A stretch of DNA of 64,000 nt, from NCBI RefSeq assembly GCF_030913635.1, contig NZ_CP133188.1:496001-560000 (forward strand). Direction: 5' to 3'. Of the stretch, positions 26,647 through 36,569 are shown one piece after another (positions within the stretch are counted from its first letter, which is position 1; each line of letters starts with the position of its first letter). A program made the translations under genes and the position numbers. This DNA comes from Sedimentibacter sp. MB35-C1. GTDB taxonomy: Bacteria; Bacillota; Clostridia; Tissierellales; Sedimentibacteraceae. The notes below the pieces were generated by a model, which saw only the letters and a program-made list of their open reading frames with translations, did no database searches and had not been told where the DNA came from.

Positions 26647-28233
26647 CTAATTATTTGCATCTTCAAGCTTCTCAATAATCTTTAACATTACTGCCGCAGT
26701 TTCGGCTCTAGTCAAATACTCTTCTGGGCAAAAATTGTTTGAGTATTTGCCTGCCATTATACCATTAATATAAGCAGTTTTGACATCTTCAATTTCTTTC
26801 TGGTTTAAACCTCCTAAATCAGAAAAAATGCTATGTATATCAAGATCCTTAAATTCTTCATTTTCGTTAAATATGTTTCTTATCAGCTTAGCTGCTTCCT
26901 TTCTGGTTAATTGGTCCATAGGATTCAGCTCACTTTCATACTCTTTCAGCAAACCCAGTTCATTTACGTGCTTGATATAACCCTCAGCCCATGTGTGAAT
27001 TTCACCGGCATCTGCAAATGGCAAAGCATTTTCTTCAATTGAAATCATTTCATCACTATCATTTTCATTATCTGTGTTTTTTCCGGCAATTTGTTCTTTA
27101 TTATTTTCGTTGTCTGTGTCTTTTCCGGTAAGCTGTCCTGTATCATTTTCTTCTTTGTTATCATCTGTATATTTATATTCCGGTAAGTATTCTTCTTTAT
27201 CATCAATTACCTTGCTCAGAAAAACTAAAAACTCTTCTTTAGTTGCTATATTATCAGGGTTAAAGGATTCTGCCTCGTTGATTACCCCTTTATGGAAAAG
27301 TTCCATAATAATCTTTCTTGCCCAATGGAAAGATATATCATTGAATACATATCCTCCATGCTCAATATCTCCTGTTCTCAATAACCAGTTTCTTTCAATC
27401 CAGCCTTCTCTGTTTTCATCGATATATACCTTATACCAATAGTAGCCATTTTTCAAAATCGGGCCTTCGGTTATCGTGCCAAGCTGATTTTCTTTCAGCT
27501 CATAAATGTATTTTCCTGCCGGAACATCCCTAAGCTGATATTTTGACCTTACTCCGTCAGTTCTTACATAATCTCCTACCTCATACAAAACAATATTTGC
27601 GCTATTGGTATATGAAGGCGTTGGAACAACTAATGACCTGCTCGGCTTCCCTGTCTGAGGCAGGTAGGAAAAATCAATATTATTAATTTTCTGTCCGTAT
27701 TCTTTTTCAGCTATATCGTAAATCAACTGCTGATATGTGTATTTTTTTGCATATGAGGACAGCATGTTAGGATTGTTGCTTTGTGCCCATCCGTTATATG
27801 CCCAAAGAGCAAAGTACCAATTTTCAAGTATATTGGGGTCCATGTTCCCTACGCATGATACACTTTGATATGAGCTCATACTCCACTTATTAAGAAGCAC
27901 ATCTGCTCCAGCTTCAATATTGTACATAATGTCATATTTCAGCTTATAAGAATCATAGCCTCCATTTCTGTTGCTGACCTGCATAAGGCCTATACTGCTT
28001 CCGCTTATTTTAGGACTGCCGTCACGATTAAAATGTTCGTATACGGATTCCACCCTGGCTATTGATTTCAATATTACTGAAGGCACTCCTCGTTTTAGAG
28101 CTACTTCATTAATCATTTTTTCTATTTCCTCACGTGGAGGATTGTAATTTGCAAATACAACATAGTTAAAAGCAAACACAAAGATAAATATCAACATTAA
28201 GATTTTGAGGGTTTTGGTTTTCAATATTTTCAT
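26647..28233 (-). CDS. Lytic transglycosylase with SH3-like and SLH domains
   Basis: The 528-residue secreted protein has a signal peptide (about 5-28), an SLT lysozyme-like domain (about 30-200; SIARVESVYEHF with catalytic Glu, SIGLMQVSN), an SH3-like wall-binding domain (about 220-300), then SLH repeats at 300-350 and 390-528. A short degenerate repeat of Asp/Asn/Glu/Lys (two units of TDNEN type) separates the SLH parts. SLH domains bind pyruvylated wall polymers. It probably remodels peptidoglycan while attached to the wall. Confidence 0.88.
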   Translation of the reverse strand: MKILKTKTLKILMLIFIFVFAFNYVVFANYNPPREEIEKMINEVALKRGVPSVILKSIARVESVYEHFNRDGSPKISGSSIGLMQVSNRNGGYDSYKLKYDIMYNIEAGADVLLNKWSMSSYQSVSCVGNMDPNILENWYFALWAYNGWAQSNNPNMLSSYAKKYTYQQLIYDIAEKEYGQKINNIDFSYLPQTGKPSRSLVVPTPSYTNSANIVLYEVGDYVRTDGVRSKYQLRDVPAGKYIYELKENQLGTITEGPILKNGYYWYKVYIDENREGWIERNWLLRTGDIEHGGYVFNDISFHWARKIIMELFHKGVINEAESFNPDNIATKEEFLVFLSKVIDDKEEYLPEYKYTDDNKEENDTGQLTGKDTDNENNKEQIAGKNTDNENDSDEMISIEENALPFADAGEIHTWAEGYIKHVNELGLLKEYESELNPMDQLTRKEAAKLIRNIFNENEEFKDLDIHSIFSDLGGLNQKEIEDVKTAYINGIMAGKYSNNFCPEEYLTRAETAAVMLKIIEKLEDANN

Positions 28234-28264
28234 ATCTACAGCCTCCCATTCCAGATTTCAACCG

Positions 28265-29977
28265 TTAACTGTTGACTTGTATACGGTCAATTAAGTTTAA
28301 CACTTCATTTTTTACCTTATCCAATGTTTCTGCAGATTGTTTTCTGCTTTCCCCCTTAACTGAAAAATATGCTTTTAGTTTAGGCTCTGTTCCAGATGGT
28401 CTCAGAACTAACCATGAGCCATCTTCAAATGAAAATTTCAACACATCAGATTTTGGATAATTTAATTTTTCTGTCTTTCCGTCCAAAAAATTTAAGACTG
28501 TTCCCAATTTGTAATCATACACATACGGTATATTTTTACCTGCCAGAGAACTAAGTTTATTTTCTCTAAAATTATCCATTATTGATTTCATTTTGGAAAG
28601 TCCGGAAGCTCCTGTAAAACTCAATGAAACAGTTTCTTCCATATAAAATCCGTGTTCATTGTATATGTCATTAAGAATATTTACTAGTGTTTTCCCTTTT
28701 TTCTTATAATATGCAGCCATTTCACAAATGAGCATAGATGCTATTACCGCATCTTTATCTCTTACAAAGGTTCCCGCCAAATATCCATAGCTTTCTTCAT
28801 AGCCAAATAAAAATCTGTATTTCTCAGAGTCCTGAAAATCCTGCATTAATTCTGCTATATATTTAAATCCTGTCAATGTGTCAAATGTAACAGCATTATA
28901 CTTGGATGCAATGTCTCTTCCTATCTCGCTTGTAACAATTGTTTTAACGACCGCCGCATTTTCAGGAATGCGTCTCTGCTCGCTCAATGACGAAAGTAAA
29001 TAATTCAAAAGCAGCACCCCGGTCTGATTACCGTTCAACGCTGTCATTTTGCCTTCATCATCTTTTACAACAAGGCCCACCCTGTCACAGTCGGGATCAG
29101 TTCCTATTATAATGTCCGCTCCTGTTTCCTCTGCTTTTTTTATTGCCAATTCAAATGACTTTATATCTTCCGGATTTGGAGACTTAACTGTAGAAAACTG
29201 AGGATCCGGCAGCTCCTGTTCTTTTACAATAGCGACATTATTATATCCAAGCTCACTAAGTGTTCTCCTGACAAGTTTATTGCCTGTTCCGTGAAGAGGT
29301 GTATAGACAATTTTTATATCCTTGTCAACATCATTGTTGAGACTTAGACTTTTCACTTTATTTATATATATTGTATCAATATCTTCACCGATAATATGAA
29401 TTTTCTCATTTCCTTCAGGTTCGATATATTTTATATCTTTAAGCATTACCTTGTTAATTCTTTCAATTATTGCATCTGCGTCCTCAACGACCTGCCCTCC
29501 AAATCGGTCGTAAAGCTTGTATCCGTTGTATTCGGGAGGATTATGGCTGGCAGTAATTACAACTCCACCTTTACATTTAAAGTGTCTTACTGCAAAAGAA
29601 AGCTCCGGTGTCGGTCGCAGACTTTCAAATAAAAATACGTCTATATCATTTGCTGCAAAAACACTTGCTGTTTTCTCGGCAAACTCCTTTGACATATTTC
29701 TGGAGTCATATGCTATGGCAACGCTTATTGTATCATCACCATATTTCTCTTTCATGTAATTCGATATGCCCTGAGTTGCTCTTGCAACTGTAACGATATT
29801 TATACGATTTGAACCGGCACCTATTTTCCCCCTCATGCCTCCGGTACCGAATTCCAGTTCCTTAAAAAACCTATCCATTATTTCAGAATCATCTTTTTCA
29901 ATGTTTATAAGCTCTTTTTTCAAGGAATCATCAATATATGGGCTTTCAAGCCACATATCATATTTTTCTCTGAACAT
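28265..29977 (-). CDS. pgcA: Phosphoglucomutase/phosphomannomutase
   Basis: The protein is 570 residues, the normal length of alpha-phosphoglucomutase of the PgcA type. The active-site serine loop TASHNPPEYNGYK, the metal loop GTDPDCDRVG, the sugar loop GYEESYGYL and the phosphate-binding RPSGTEPKLK are all present. It converts glucose-6-phosphate to glucose-1-phosphate for the UTP transfer done by the upstream galU. The genes are separated by two bases and are coupled. Confidence 0.95.
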   Translation of the reverse strand: MFREKYDMWLESPYIDDSLKKELINIEKDDSEIMDRFFKELEFGTGGMRGKIGAGSNRINIVTVARATQGISNYMKEKYGDDTISVAIAYDSRNMSKEFAEKTASVFAANDIDVFLFESLRPTPELSFAVRHFKCKGGVVITASHNPPEYNGYKLYDRFGGQVVEDADAIIERINKVMLKDIKYIEPEGNEKIHIIGEDIDTIYINKVKSLSLNNDVDKDIKIVYTPLHGTGNKLVRRTLSELGYNNVAIVKEQELPDPQFSTVKSPNPEDIKSFELAIKKAEETGADIIIGTDPDCDRVGLVVKDDEGKMTALNGNQTGVLLLNYLLSSLSEQRRIPENAAVVKTIVTSEIGRDIASKYNAVTFDTLTGFKYIAELMQDFQDSEKYRFLFGYEESYGYLAGTFVRDKDAVIASMLICEMAAYYKKKGKTLVNILNDIYNEHGFYMEETVSLSFTGASGLSKMKSIMDNFRENKLSSLAGKNIPYVYDYKLGTVLNFLDGKTEKLNYPKSDVLKFSFEDGSWLVLRPSGTEPKLKAYFSVKGESRKQSAETLDKVKNEVLNLIDRIQVNS

Positions 29978-29979
29978 AG

Positions 29980-30849
29980 TTACCCCCTTATATTCAGCTT
30001 ATTTAAATAAGCCTTAAATTCTTTTCCCAAATCCTCTCTTTTAAGTGCAAAATCTACTGTGGCTTCAAGAAATCCAATCTTGCTTCCAACATCATAGCGC
30101 CTGCCTTCAAACATATATGCATAAACGTCTTCTATGTTGCACAATGTCTTTAATCCATCCGTAAGCTGTATTTCGCCGCCTACTCCCTTTTTAGTATTCT
30201 CCAGAATATCAAATATTTTAGGAGTAATAATATATCTCCCTAATATAGCAATATTTGTTGGAGCATTATCGCGATTCGGTTTTTCCACTAAATCCTTAAC
30301 CGAATATACTCTTTCATTCACCTTGTTCCCTGAAACTATTCCATACTTGCTAACATTTTCCCACTCTACCGGCTGTACGCCTAAAATTGTAGAATTATAT
30401 TGTTCAAATGCTTCCATCATTTGCTTTAAACACGGTTTTTGCGCATCCACAACATCATCGCCGAGCAATACGGCAAACGGCTCATCCCCCACAAAAGACT
30501 TTGCACAATAAATAGCATGGCCTAATCCAAGAGGATTTTTTTGTCTGACCGTGTGTATGTTTATCATTTTTGAAATGCTGCGGACCTGCTCCAGAAGTTC
30601 TTCTTTATTTGTTTTTTCCAAATTGGATTCAAGCTCTACAGCTCTATCGAAGTGTTCTTCTATAGATCCCTTATTTCTTCCGGTGATTATTAACAAATCC
30701 TCTATTCCGGAAGCAATTACTTCTTCAACTATGTACTGAATTGTAGGTTTATCTACTATAGGCAGCATTTCCTTCGGTATTGCTTTAGTTGCAGGCAGAA
30801 ATCTTGTTCCAAGCCCTGCTGCCGGTATAACTGCTTTTTTTATTTTCAT
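29980..30849 (-). CDS. galU: UTP-glucose-1-phosphate uridylyltransferase
   Basis: The 289-residue enzyme has the nucleotidyltransferase signature PAAGLGTRFLPATKAIPKEM, GHAIYCAK, LLGDD and the VEKP loop. It makes UDP-glucose for wall polysaccharide and teichoic or lipid glycosylation. It precedes pgcA, which supplies its substrate. Confidence 0.97.
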   Translation of the reverse strand: MKIKKAVIPAAGLGTRFLPATKAIPKEMLPIVDKPTIQYIVEEVIASGIEDLLIITGRNKGSIEEHFDRAVELESNLEKTNKEELLEQVRSISKMINIHTVRQKNPLGLGHAIYCAKSFVGDEPFAVLLGDDVVDAQKPCLKQMMEAFEQYNSTILGVQPVEWENVSKYGIVSGNKVNERVYSVKDLVEKPNRDNAPTNIAILGRYIITPKIFDILENTKKGVGGEIQLTDGLKTLCNIEDVYAYMFEGRRYDVGSKIGFLEATVDFALKREDLGKEFKAYLNKLNIRG

Positions 30850-30896
30850 ATTTAACCTCTATAACATTAACTATTCAAACTCATCGTTTAAAGATA

Positions 30897-30936
30897 ATAA
30901 GACTCTGACAACTGAAAATTGCCAGAATCTTAATAT
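30897..30936 (-). terminator. Terminator after mreB-family gene
   Basis: On the minus strand a long stem (AAGATTCTGG with CAGAGTCTT, some G-U pairs) lies just downstream of the stop and precedes a T-rich stretch. Confidence 0.6.
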
Positions 30937-30946
30937 TAATTTGCGC

Positions 30947-31978
30947 TTATGATGCCCCGTAATTGGTTTTTATATTGTCTGTTATTAATGAATCCTTCAA
31001 TGCGTCCATATGTTCAAGGGACTGTCCCGTGCCTTTTGCGACACATGAAACTGCATCTTCGGCAATTGCTACATCCAAGCCCGTTCTTTTGGCAATCAGT
31101 TTATCCAAGCCGTGTATAAGACATCCGCCACCGGTCATAACTATTCCTTTCTCACTTATATCTGCCGCCAGTTCAGGAGGAGTCTTTTCAAGAACTGAAT
31201 GTACGGCATCAGCAATAGATGTTATAGTTTCTTCCAATGCTTCTAGCATATCAGCCGAAGAAATTGTCAGATTAACAGGAAGTCCTGTGACAAGATTCCT
31301 TCCTCTTACCTCCATGAACTTCTCTTCTTCTTCCGGAAAAGCAGTCCCTATATTTATTTTAATATCCTCAGCGCTTCTCAATCCAATCATTACATTGTAT
31401 TTTTTTCTCACATATCTTACAATAGCATCATCACACTTGTCGCCAGCAATTTTTATCGATCTGCTTACGACAATTCCTCCTAGCGATATAACAGCTATAT
31501 CTGTTGTACCGCCTCCCATATCTATAATCATGTGTCCTGACGGCTTTGTTATATCAAGACCTGCTCCTATTGCTGCTGCTACAGGTTCTTCTATAAGATA
31601 TGTCTTTTTAGAGCCTGCATTCATGCTTGCATCAAGCACCGCTCTTTTTTCGACTTCAGTCACTCCGCTGGGAACGCATATTATAACTCTCGGTTTTATA
31701 ATTGAGCTTCCAACCGCCTTTTTTATAAAGTATTTCAGCATTTTTTCTGTTATGTCAAAATCTGATATAACACCGTCCCTTAGCGGTCTTATGGCAACAA
31801 TATTGCCCGGAGTACGTCCGAGCATTTTTCTGGCTTCCTCTCCAACCTCAAGTATTTTATTGGTATTTATATCAATTGCAACAACAGAAGGCTCATTTAT
31901 TACTATTCCTTTGCCCTTAATATACACTAATACACTGGCAGTTCCAAGGTCGATTCCAATATCCATTCTGAAACCCAT
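30947..31978 (-). CDS. mbl: Rod-shape actin-like protein MreB/Mbl
   Basis: The 343-residue product starts at the ATG at 31978 with AGGAGG nearby; an upstream frame to 32020 is not needed. Actin-fold motifs are IGIDLGTASVLVY (phosphate 1), IDMGGGTTDIAVI (phosphate 2) and GIVMTGGGCLIHGLD (adenosine). It guides cell-wall elongation on the inner membrane face. It is not beside mreC/mreD, so it is a stand-alone Mbl or MreBH type. Confidence 0.9.
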   Translation of the reverse strand: MGFRMDIGIDLGTASVLVYIKGKGIVINEPSVVAIDINTNKILEVGEEARKMLGRTPGNIVAIRPLRDGVISDFDITEKMLKYFIKKAVGSSIIKPRVIICVPSGVTEVEKRAVLDASMNAGSKKTYLIEEPVAAAIGAGLDITKPSGHMIIDMGGGTTDIAVISLGGIVVSRSIKIAGDKCDDAIVRYVRKKYNVMIGLRSAEDIKINIGTAFPEEEEKFMEVRGRNLVTGLPVNLTISSADMLEALEETITSIADAVHSVLEKTPPELAADISEKGIVMTGGGCLIHGLDKLIAKRTGLDVAIAEDAVSCVAKGTGQSLEHMDALKDSLITDNIKTNYGAS

Positions 31979-32143
31979 TTTTATCCTCCTGAAATTTTCT
32001 TCTTTAGCTATATTTTGCAAAACAATTTAAAAAATTATGCAAAATATCTCAATAAGTTATAATGATAAAGATTATACCATATAACCACATTAATTTCAAT
32101 TTATTTTGCTTAAAAGCGGTAATTTTAAGAGAAAATTAAAAAA

Positions 32144-32207
32144 TCATTCAGCCGTGCAGGATAATTCTCAGAATTCCTCTAAATTTCATATCCTGCACGT
32201 GAATGAC
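32144..32207 (-). terminator. Terminator after prs-like gene
   Basis: A long stem pairs CATTCA/GTGCAGGAT with ATCCTGCAC/TGAATG around a 28-base loop; on the minus strand TTTTTTAATTTT follows. Confidence 0.75.
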
Positions 32208-32211
32208 TAAT

Positions 32212-33366
32212 TTATTTTTTAAGCAGTTTTTTAATTTTCTGAACAGGATCCAATAATTCGCTTAATGACCCGTCATAGTTTAGGGTATCAATAATATTGG
32301 CTATATATTTTGACATGTCAACTTCCGTATACCATGGTTTATCCAAAAGTTCAGGCTTTCTGTAAATCATGTTTGTAGTAAATATTTTCGTTATTGTTCC
32401 ATCATTGTATGCCTTGTCAAATTTGGCTAAACCTTCTGTAAATAATCCGAATGAAGCAAACACGTATACATTTTTTGCTTTTCTTTCTTTCAGCTTCTTG
32501 GCAACATCAATCATTGAATCTCCAGATGCAATCATATCGTCAACAACAATAACATCCTTGCCTTCTACATTATCCCCTAAGAATTCATGGCTTACGACAG
32601 GGTTCTTTCCATTTACTATAACAGAATAATCTCTTCTCTTGTAAAACATTCCCAGATCAAGTTCCATAACGGAAGAATAGTATATGCACCTTGCCATTCC
32701 TCCCTCATCAGGTGAAATAATCATCATGTGATTTCTGTCTATTGCCACGTCTGGAACAGATCTTACAAATGCTTTTATCATCTGATAATGAGGATGAAAG
32801 TCCTCAAATCCATGCAGAGGAATAGCATTTTGCACTCTCGGATCATGAATATCGAAAGAAATGATATTTTCAACGCCCATGGATGTGAGTTCCTGCAATG
32901 CCAACGCACAGTCCAGTGATTCTCTCGTGGCTCTCTTATGCTGTCTTCCCTCATAAAGCATCGGCATTATAACAGTTATTCTTTTTTCTTTACCATTCAT
33001 GGCTGCTATAATTCTTTTTAAGTCCTGATAGTGATCATCCGGGCTCATTGGAACATCCATACCGTACATTTTGAATGTTGTTCCATAATTAAATACATCA
33101 GATATTATAAATACATCATGTCCTCTTACAGTTTCATTAAGAACACCCTTCGCCTCACCTGATCCAAATCTTGGGCACACAGCATCTAACAGGTATGTTC
33201 TTACGGGAACAGAGTCCTCTGAATATATAACACCATTTTTATCCTGTCTCCATTCCTTTAGGTAATAGTCTATTTTAGCTGCAATTTCTTCGCAGCCCTT
33301 CATAGCTATTATTGACAATTCACCAAACGGCTGAGGTTCATTGTAAGTATAATCATTTATATTCAT
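32212..33366 (-). CDS. prs: Ribose-phosphate pyrophosphokinase
   Basis: The 384-residue protein is longer than the common 315-residue enzyme but has the expected parts: RTYLLD, MPMLYEGRQHKRATRES (flexible catalytic loop region), DIHDPRVQN and the PRPP-binding VIVVDDMIASGDSM. It makes PRPP for purine, pyrimidine, His and Trp synthesis. This long variant occurs in clostridia. Monocistronic between two terminators. Confidence 0.92.
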   Translation of the reverse strand: MNINDYTYNEPQPFGELSIIAMKGCEEIAAKIDYYLKEWRQDKNGVIYSEDSVPVRTYLLDAVCPRFGSGEAKGVLNETVRGHDVFIISDVFNYGTTFKMYGMDVPMSPDDHYQDLKRIIAAMNGKEKRITVIMPMLYEGRQHKRATRESLDCALALQELTSMGVENIISFDIHDPRVQNAIPLHGFEDFHPHYQMIKAFVRSVPDVAIDRNHMMIISPDEGGMARCIYYSSVMELDLGMFYKRRDYSVIVNGKNPVVSHEFLGDNVEGKDVIVVDDMIASGDSMIDVAKKLKERKAKNVYVFASFGLFTEGLAKFDKAYNDGTITKIFTTNMIYRKPELLDKPWYTEVDMSKYIANIIDTLNYDGSLSELLDPVQKIKKLLKK

Positions 33367-33484
33367 TTCTTCCTCCTGTTCAAATTAAACGACTTTCTTA
33401 TTTTCTTTTACATTCTATCAAATATTTTATAATTGTCAAAACAAAGTATAATAAATATTGTTAAGATATTTTAATAAAAATAAA

Positions 33485-33520
33485 AATCTATAGAAATATA
33501 CTTACGTATCTCTATAGATT
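33485..33520 (-). terminator. Terminator after hybrid kinase
   Basis: A perfect 10-bp outer stem (33485-33494 with 33511-33520) encloses a smaller ATAC/GTAT stem; on the minus strand TTTTTATTTTT follows. Confidence 0.8.
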
Positions 33521-33529
33521 TAATTAATC

Positions 33530-34753
33530 TCACTTGTAAATTTTAGCTATATTTGCCGACAAGTCTTCGTATGTAAACGGCTTATGTATAATAACTTCGC
33601 CTTTACTTATCAATTCCTCATAATCTGATTGCTGCGCGAAACCGGTAATAAAAAAAGCCTTTGTTTTATTTTTAGTTTTTTTCATTTCCTCATACAGCTG
33701 TTTTCCCGACATTATAGGCATTGATAAATCTATTACTGAAAAAGCAATTTTGCAGCTGTGTCTTTTGTAATACTCCAATGCTTCCAACGGTTTGCTAAAC
33801 TTAATAACGTCATATCCCAAATCTTCAAGCAACTCTGTTTCAACATCGAGTACATTTTCATCATCATCAACCAGCATAATCAAATTGCTATCAACGTCAA
33901 TTTTAGTGGTTTTATTAACTGAATATTTTTTGTTATACACCGGCAGGAAAATTTCAAATCTTGTTCCCCACCCTACTTTGCTTCTTACGTTAATAAAACC
34001 AGAATGGGATTTTACAGTCCCAAAAACCACGGATAGTCCCAAACCTGTTCCCTTTGTTTTAGCTTTTGTTGTATAATACGGCTCAAATATTTTCATGAAA
34101 ACATCCTCGCCTATTCCCGAACCATTGTCTTCAACATAAATTGTTATGTATTGCCCAGGCTTTAAGGTTTCACCATGACTTAGAACCATTTCTGAAAATA
34201 CAACTGTGTCTAAAGTTCCTACTTCAATTTTGCCAACTGAATCATTCATGGCGTCCCTTGAATTTAATATAAGATTTACAATTAAATTCTCGATTTGAGC
34301 TTCATCACCCAACACTGACTTGTTTGCGGCTCCATACTTATAACTAAGTTCTATTTTTTTGTTTAATATGGATTCTACCATCATGTATGTGTTGTCCAAT
34401 ACATTTTTCAAATTAACCGGTTTGTTTGTGCTGCTTTCCTTTTTCGAAAACATAAGAATTTTTTTAGTCAAATTTGCCGTACTTTGTGAAATGTGAATTA
34501 TTCTTTCTGCATATTCTTTAACTTTTTTTAAGTCATCAGTTCGCTGTATCATAGTCGCATTCCCGATTATGCTCATTAACTGATTATTAAAGTCATGAGC
34601 AATTCCACCAGCTAGCTGACCCAATGCTGCCATCTTTTCGCTCTGCCTTCTTGCTATATCATCTATCTCCTGCATATCCTGAAGGCCTTCTACATTCATT
34701 TTTTTTGCTAGATCTCCTTGTACAATTAACCTCATCTCTTCGCTACTAATCAT
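33530..34753 (-). CDS. Soluble hybrid histidine kinase/response regulator
   Basis: The 407-residue protein has no membrane helix or recognisable sensor. His53 in GGIAHDFNNQL is the phospho-acceptor, followed by a HATPase domain (NLILNSRDAM, VEDNGSGIGED, GTGLGLSVV) and a C-terminal receiver (MLVDDDENVLDVE, phospho-acceptor Asp in SVIDLSMP, HKPF). NtrB-like kinases of this kind respond to cytoplasmic partners. No cognate regulator gene is adjacent. Confidence 0.88.
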   Translation of the reverse strand: MISSEEMRLIVQGDLAKKMNVEGLQDMQEIDDIARRQSEKMAALGQLAGGIAHDFNNQLMSIIGNATMIQRTDDLKKVKEYAERIIHISQSTANLTKKILMFSKKESSTNKPVNLKNVLDNTYMMVESILNKKIELSYKYGAANKSVLGDEAQIENLIVNLILNSRDAMNDSVGKIEVGTLDTVVFSEMVLSHGETLKPGQYITIYVEDNGSGIGEDVFMKIFEPYYTTKAKTKGTGLGLSVVFGTVKSHSGFINVRSKVGWGTRFEIFLPVYNKKYSVNKTTKIDVDSNLIMLVDDDENVLDVETELLEDLGYDVIKFSKPLEALEYYKRHSCKIAFSVIDLSMPIMSGKQLYEEMKKTKNKTKAFFITGFAQQSDYEELISKGEVIIHKPFTYEDLSANIAKIYK

Positions 34754-34925
34754 TTGTTCCCCTTTACCTTCACTAATTATTTTTAATCAATAAGGTAAAT
34801 ATACAATGTAATTTTGCAAAACTTTGTAGAAAAATGTAAGAAATAAAAAATAATTTTTATTTTTTTGTAGTTTCTCCGAATACAATTTTACAATTATAGT
34901 ATTTATAAATAAAACTTACAAAAAA

Positions 34926-34965
34926 AGCAACATTCAACGTCGCGAAGAGCGTCAAATGTTGTTTG
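34926..34965 (-). terminator. Terminator after tRNA-Lys
   Basis: On the minus strand CAACATTTGACGC pairs with GCGACGTTGAATGTTG around TCTTC, followed by TTTTTTTG. Confidence 0.85.
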
Positions 34966-34968
34966 TAA

Positions 34969-35044
34969 TGGTGATCCATCGGCGATTCGAACGCCGGACA
35001 CCTTGATTAAAAGTCAAGTGCTCTGCCTGCTGAGCTAATGGATC
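34969..35044 (-). tRNA. tRNA-Lys (anticodon TTT), CCA encoded
   Basis: A 76-base cloverleaf: acceptor GATCCAT with ATGGATC, D-arm with AGCAGGCAGAGC, anticodon stem CTTGA/TCAAG with loop CTTTTAA, T-arm CGGCG-TTCGAAT-CGCCG, discriminator A and CCA. Confidence 0.97.
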
Positions 35045-35223
35045 ATTTTTTTTATGAACTTGTATATAATAACCTCTGTGTCTAAATTTGTCAATGTTTT
35101 TTTAGAAAAATCGATAAATTAATAAGTTATTTTATATATTTCATATTATACAACTATGTATTTTATTGATATTGACTTATTTTTTTTAATTTGTTAAAAT
35201 TAAAGAAAAAACGAGGTGTTATT

Positions 35224-36462
35224 ATGGCATTTAATATGGTTGCTTCCCATGCAGTGTGGCCTATGGAAAATGATGCAATATTCGGGCTTGCTGCAAAGGC
35301 AAAGGAAGCTATTGATAAGTACGGCAAAGAAAACGTTATTGATTCTACTCTTGGAGCGCTTGTTGACGATGATGGAAATCTTATTTGTCTTGATACAGTA
35401 TACAGTGAATTAAAATCACTTCCAAATGCTGCAATAGCAGCATATGCTCAGGTAGCGGGGCAAGCAGACTTTCTGGAAGCTGTTCAAGATGCATGCTTTA
35501 AAGAATATCGACCAAAAGCTTATATAAAAGCCGTCGCAACCCCTGGAGGAACAGGAGCAGTAAGGCATTCAATTTGGAATTATACTGAACCGGGAGATTC
35601 TATACTTGTTTGCGACTGGTTCTGGTCACCATACGTGACAATTTCGGAAGAATTTGGCAGAACAGTTACAAATTATGAATTCTTTAATGATAAGGGCGTA
35701 TTTAATATTACTTCATTCAAAGAAAAATTTGAAAACTTAATTGATAAGCAAAAAAGACTTGTCACTGTATTAAATACTCCTGCTAACAATCCTACAGGAT
35801 ACAGTCTGTCTGATGAAGAATGGGATGAAGTTTTAGACATCGCAAAGGAAAAAGCTAAAGACCCGGAAAATAAAATAATATTTATGGTCGATGTTGCTTA
35901 TATTGACTATGCCGACAAAGATAGAAGAAAGTTTTTTGCCAAATTTTCTAATCTTCCTGAAAATATACTTATACTGATAGCATACAGCATGTCAAAAGGA
36001 TATACAATGTATGGCATGAGATCTGGGGCAATTATCGGTGTTTCTTCAAATGAAGAAATAGCTAAAGAATTCTATTACACATGCATGCACGCAAACAGAG
36101 CGAACTGGTCGAACGGAACAAGGGGCGCAATGTCTGTTATGACTAGTATAGCCAAAGACCCTGCTAAAAGAAAAGCTTATGAAGAAGAAGTAGCTAAATA
36201 CAGAGCGATGTTAAAAAAACGTGCAAATGCCTTTGTAAAAAGCGCAGAAGAATGCGGCTTAAAAATTTTACCTTACCGAGATGGATTCTTTGTCAGCATA
36301 CCTTGCAGCAATGCAAAACAGTTGTCTGATGAATTAATAAAAGAGAACTTGTTCGTTGTTGCATTAAAGAAAGGACTAAGATTTGCAGTTTGTGCGGTTT
36401 CTGAAGATAAATGCAAAATAGCACCCGCAAAAATAAAGGAAGTAATGGACAGATACAAATAA
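35224..36462 (+). CDS. Class I aminotransferase (aromatic/aspartate type)
   Basis: The product is 412 residues from the ATG at 35224, after an AGG-containing site; a longer start at 35191 is less likely. Fold-type I PLP motifs are present: NTPANNPTGYSLS, VDVAYIDYAD and the Lys of YSMSKGYTMYGMRSG that forms the Schiff base, plus the Arg of FAVCAVSE region near the C-terminus. It resembles the subgroup annotated as aromatic amino acid aminotransferase in clostridia. The exact amino acid is not predicted. Confidence 0.85.
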   Translation: MAFNMVASHAVWPMENDAIFGLAAKAKEAIDKYGKENVIDSTLGALVDDDGNLICLDTVYSELKSLPNAAIAAYAQVAGQADFLEAVQDACFKEYRPKAYIKAVATPGGTGAVRHSIWNYTEPGDSILVCDWFWSPYVTISEEFGRTVTNYEFFNDKGVFNITSFKEKFENLIDKQKRLVTVLNTPANNPTGYSLSDEEWDEVLDIAKEKAKDPENKIIFMVDVAYIDYADKDRRKFFAKFSNLPENILILIAYSMSKGYTMYGMRSGAIIGVSSNEEIAKEFYYTCMHANRANWSNGTRGAMSVMTSIAKDPAKRKAYEEEVAKYRAMLKKRANAFVKSAEECGLKILPYRDGFFVSIPCSNAKQLSDELIKENLFVVALKKGLRFAVCAVSEDKCKIAPAKIKEVMDRYK

Positions 36463-36477
36463 TCAGATCTAATTTAA

Positions 36478-36505
36478 GCACCGACGGAATGCGCCGGTGC
36501 TTTGT
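36478..36505 (+). terminator. Terminator after aminotransferase
   Basis: GCACCGGCG-type stem (GCACCGACGG with CGCCGGTGC) followed by TTTG and a T-rich run. Confidence 0.8.
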
Positions 36506-36569
36506 TATATATTTTTTTCTTTAATATAAGGTATAAATTAAATTATATCTTCCTGCCGTTTTATTCAAA

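Noticed and set aside
30963-32030. 355-residue open frame on the plus strand
   Set aside because: It is antisense to the mreB-family gene, whose actin motifs are unmistakable; the frame has no ribosome site or domain and reflects codon bias.
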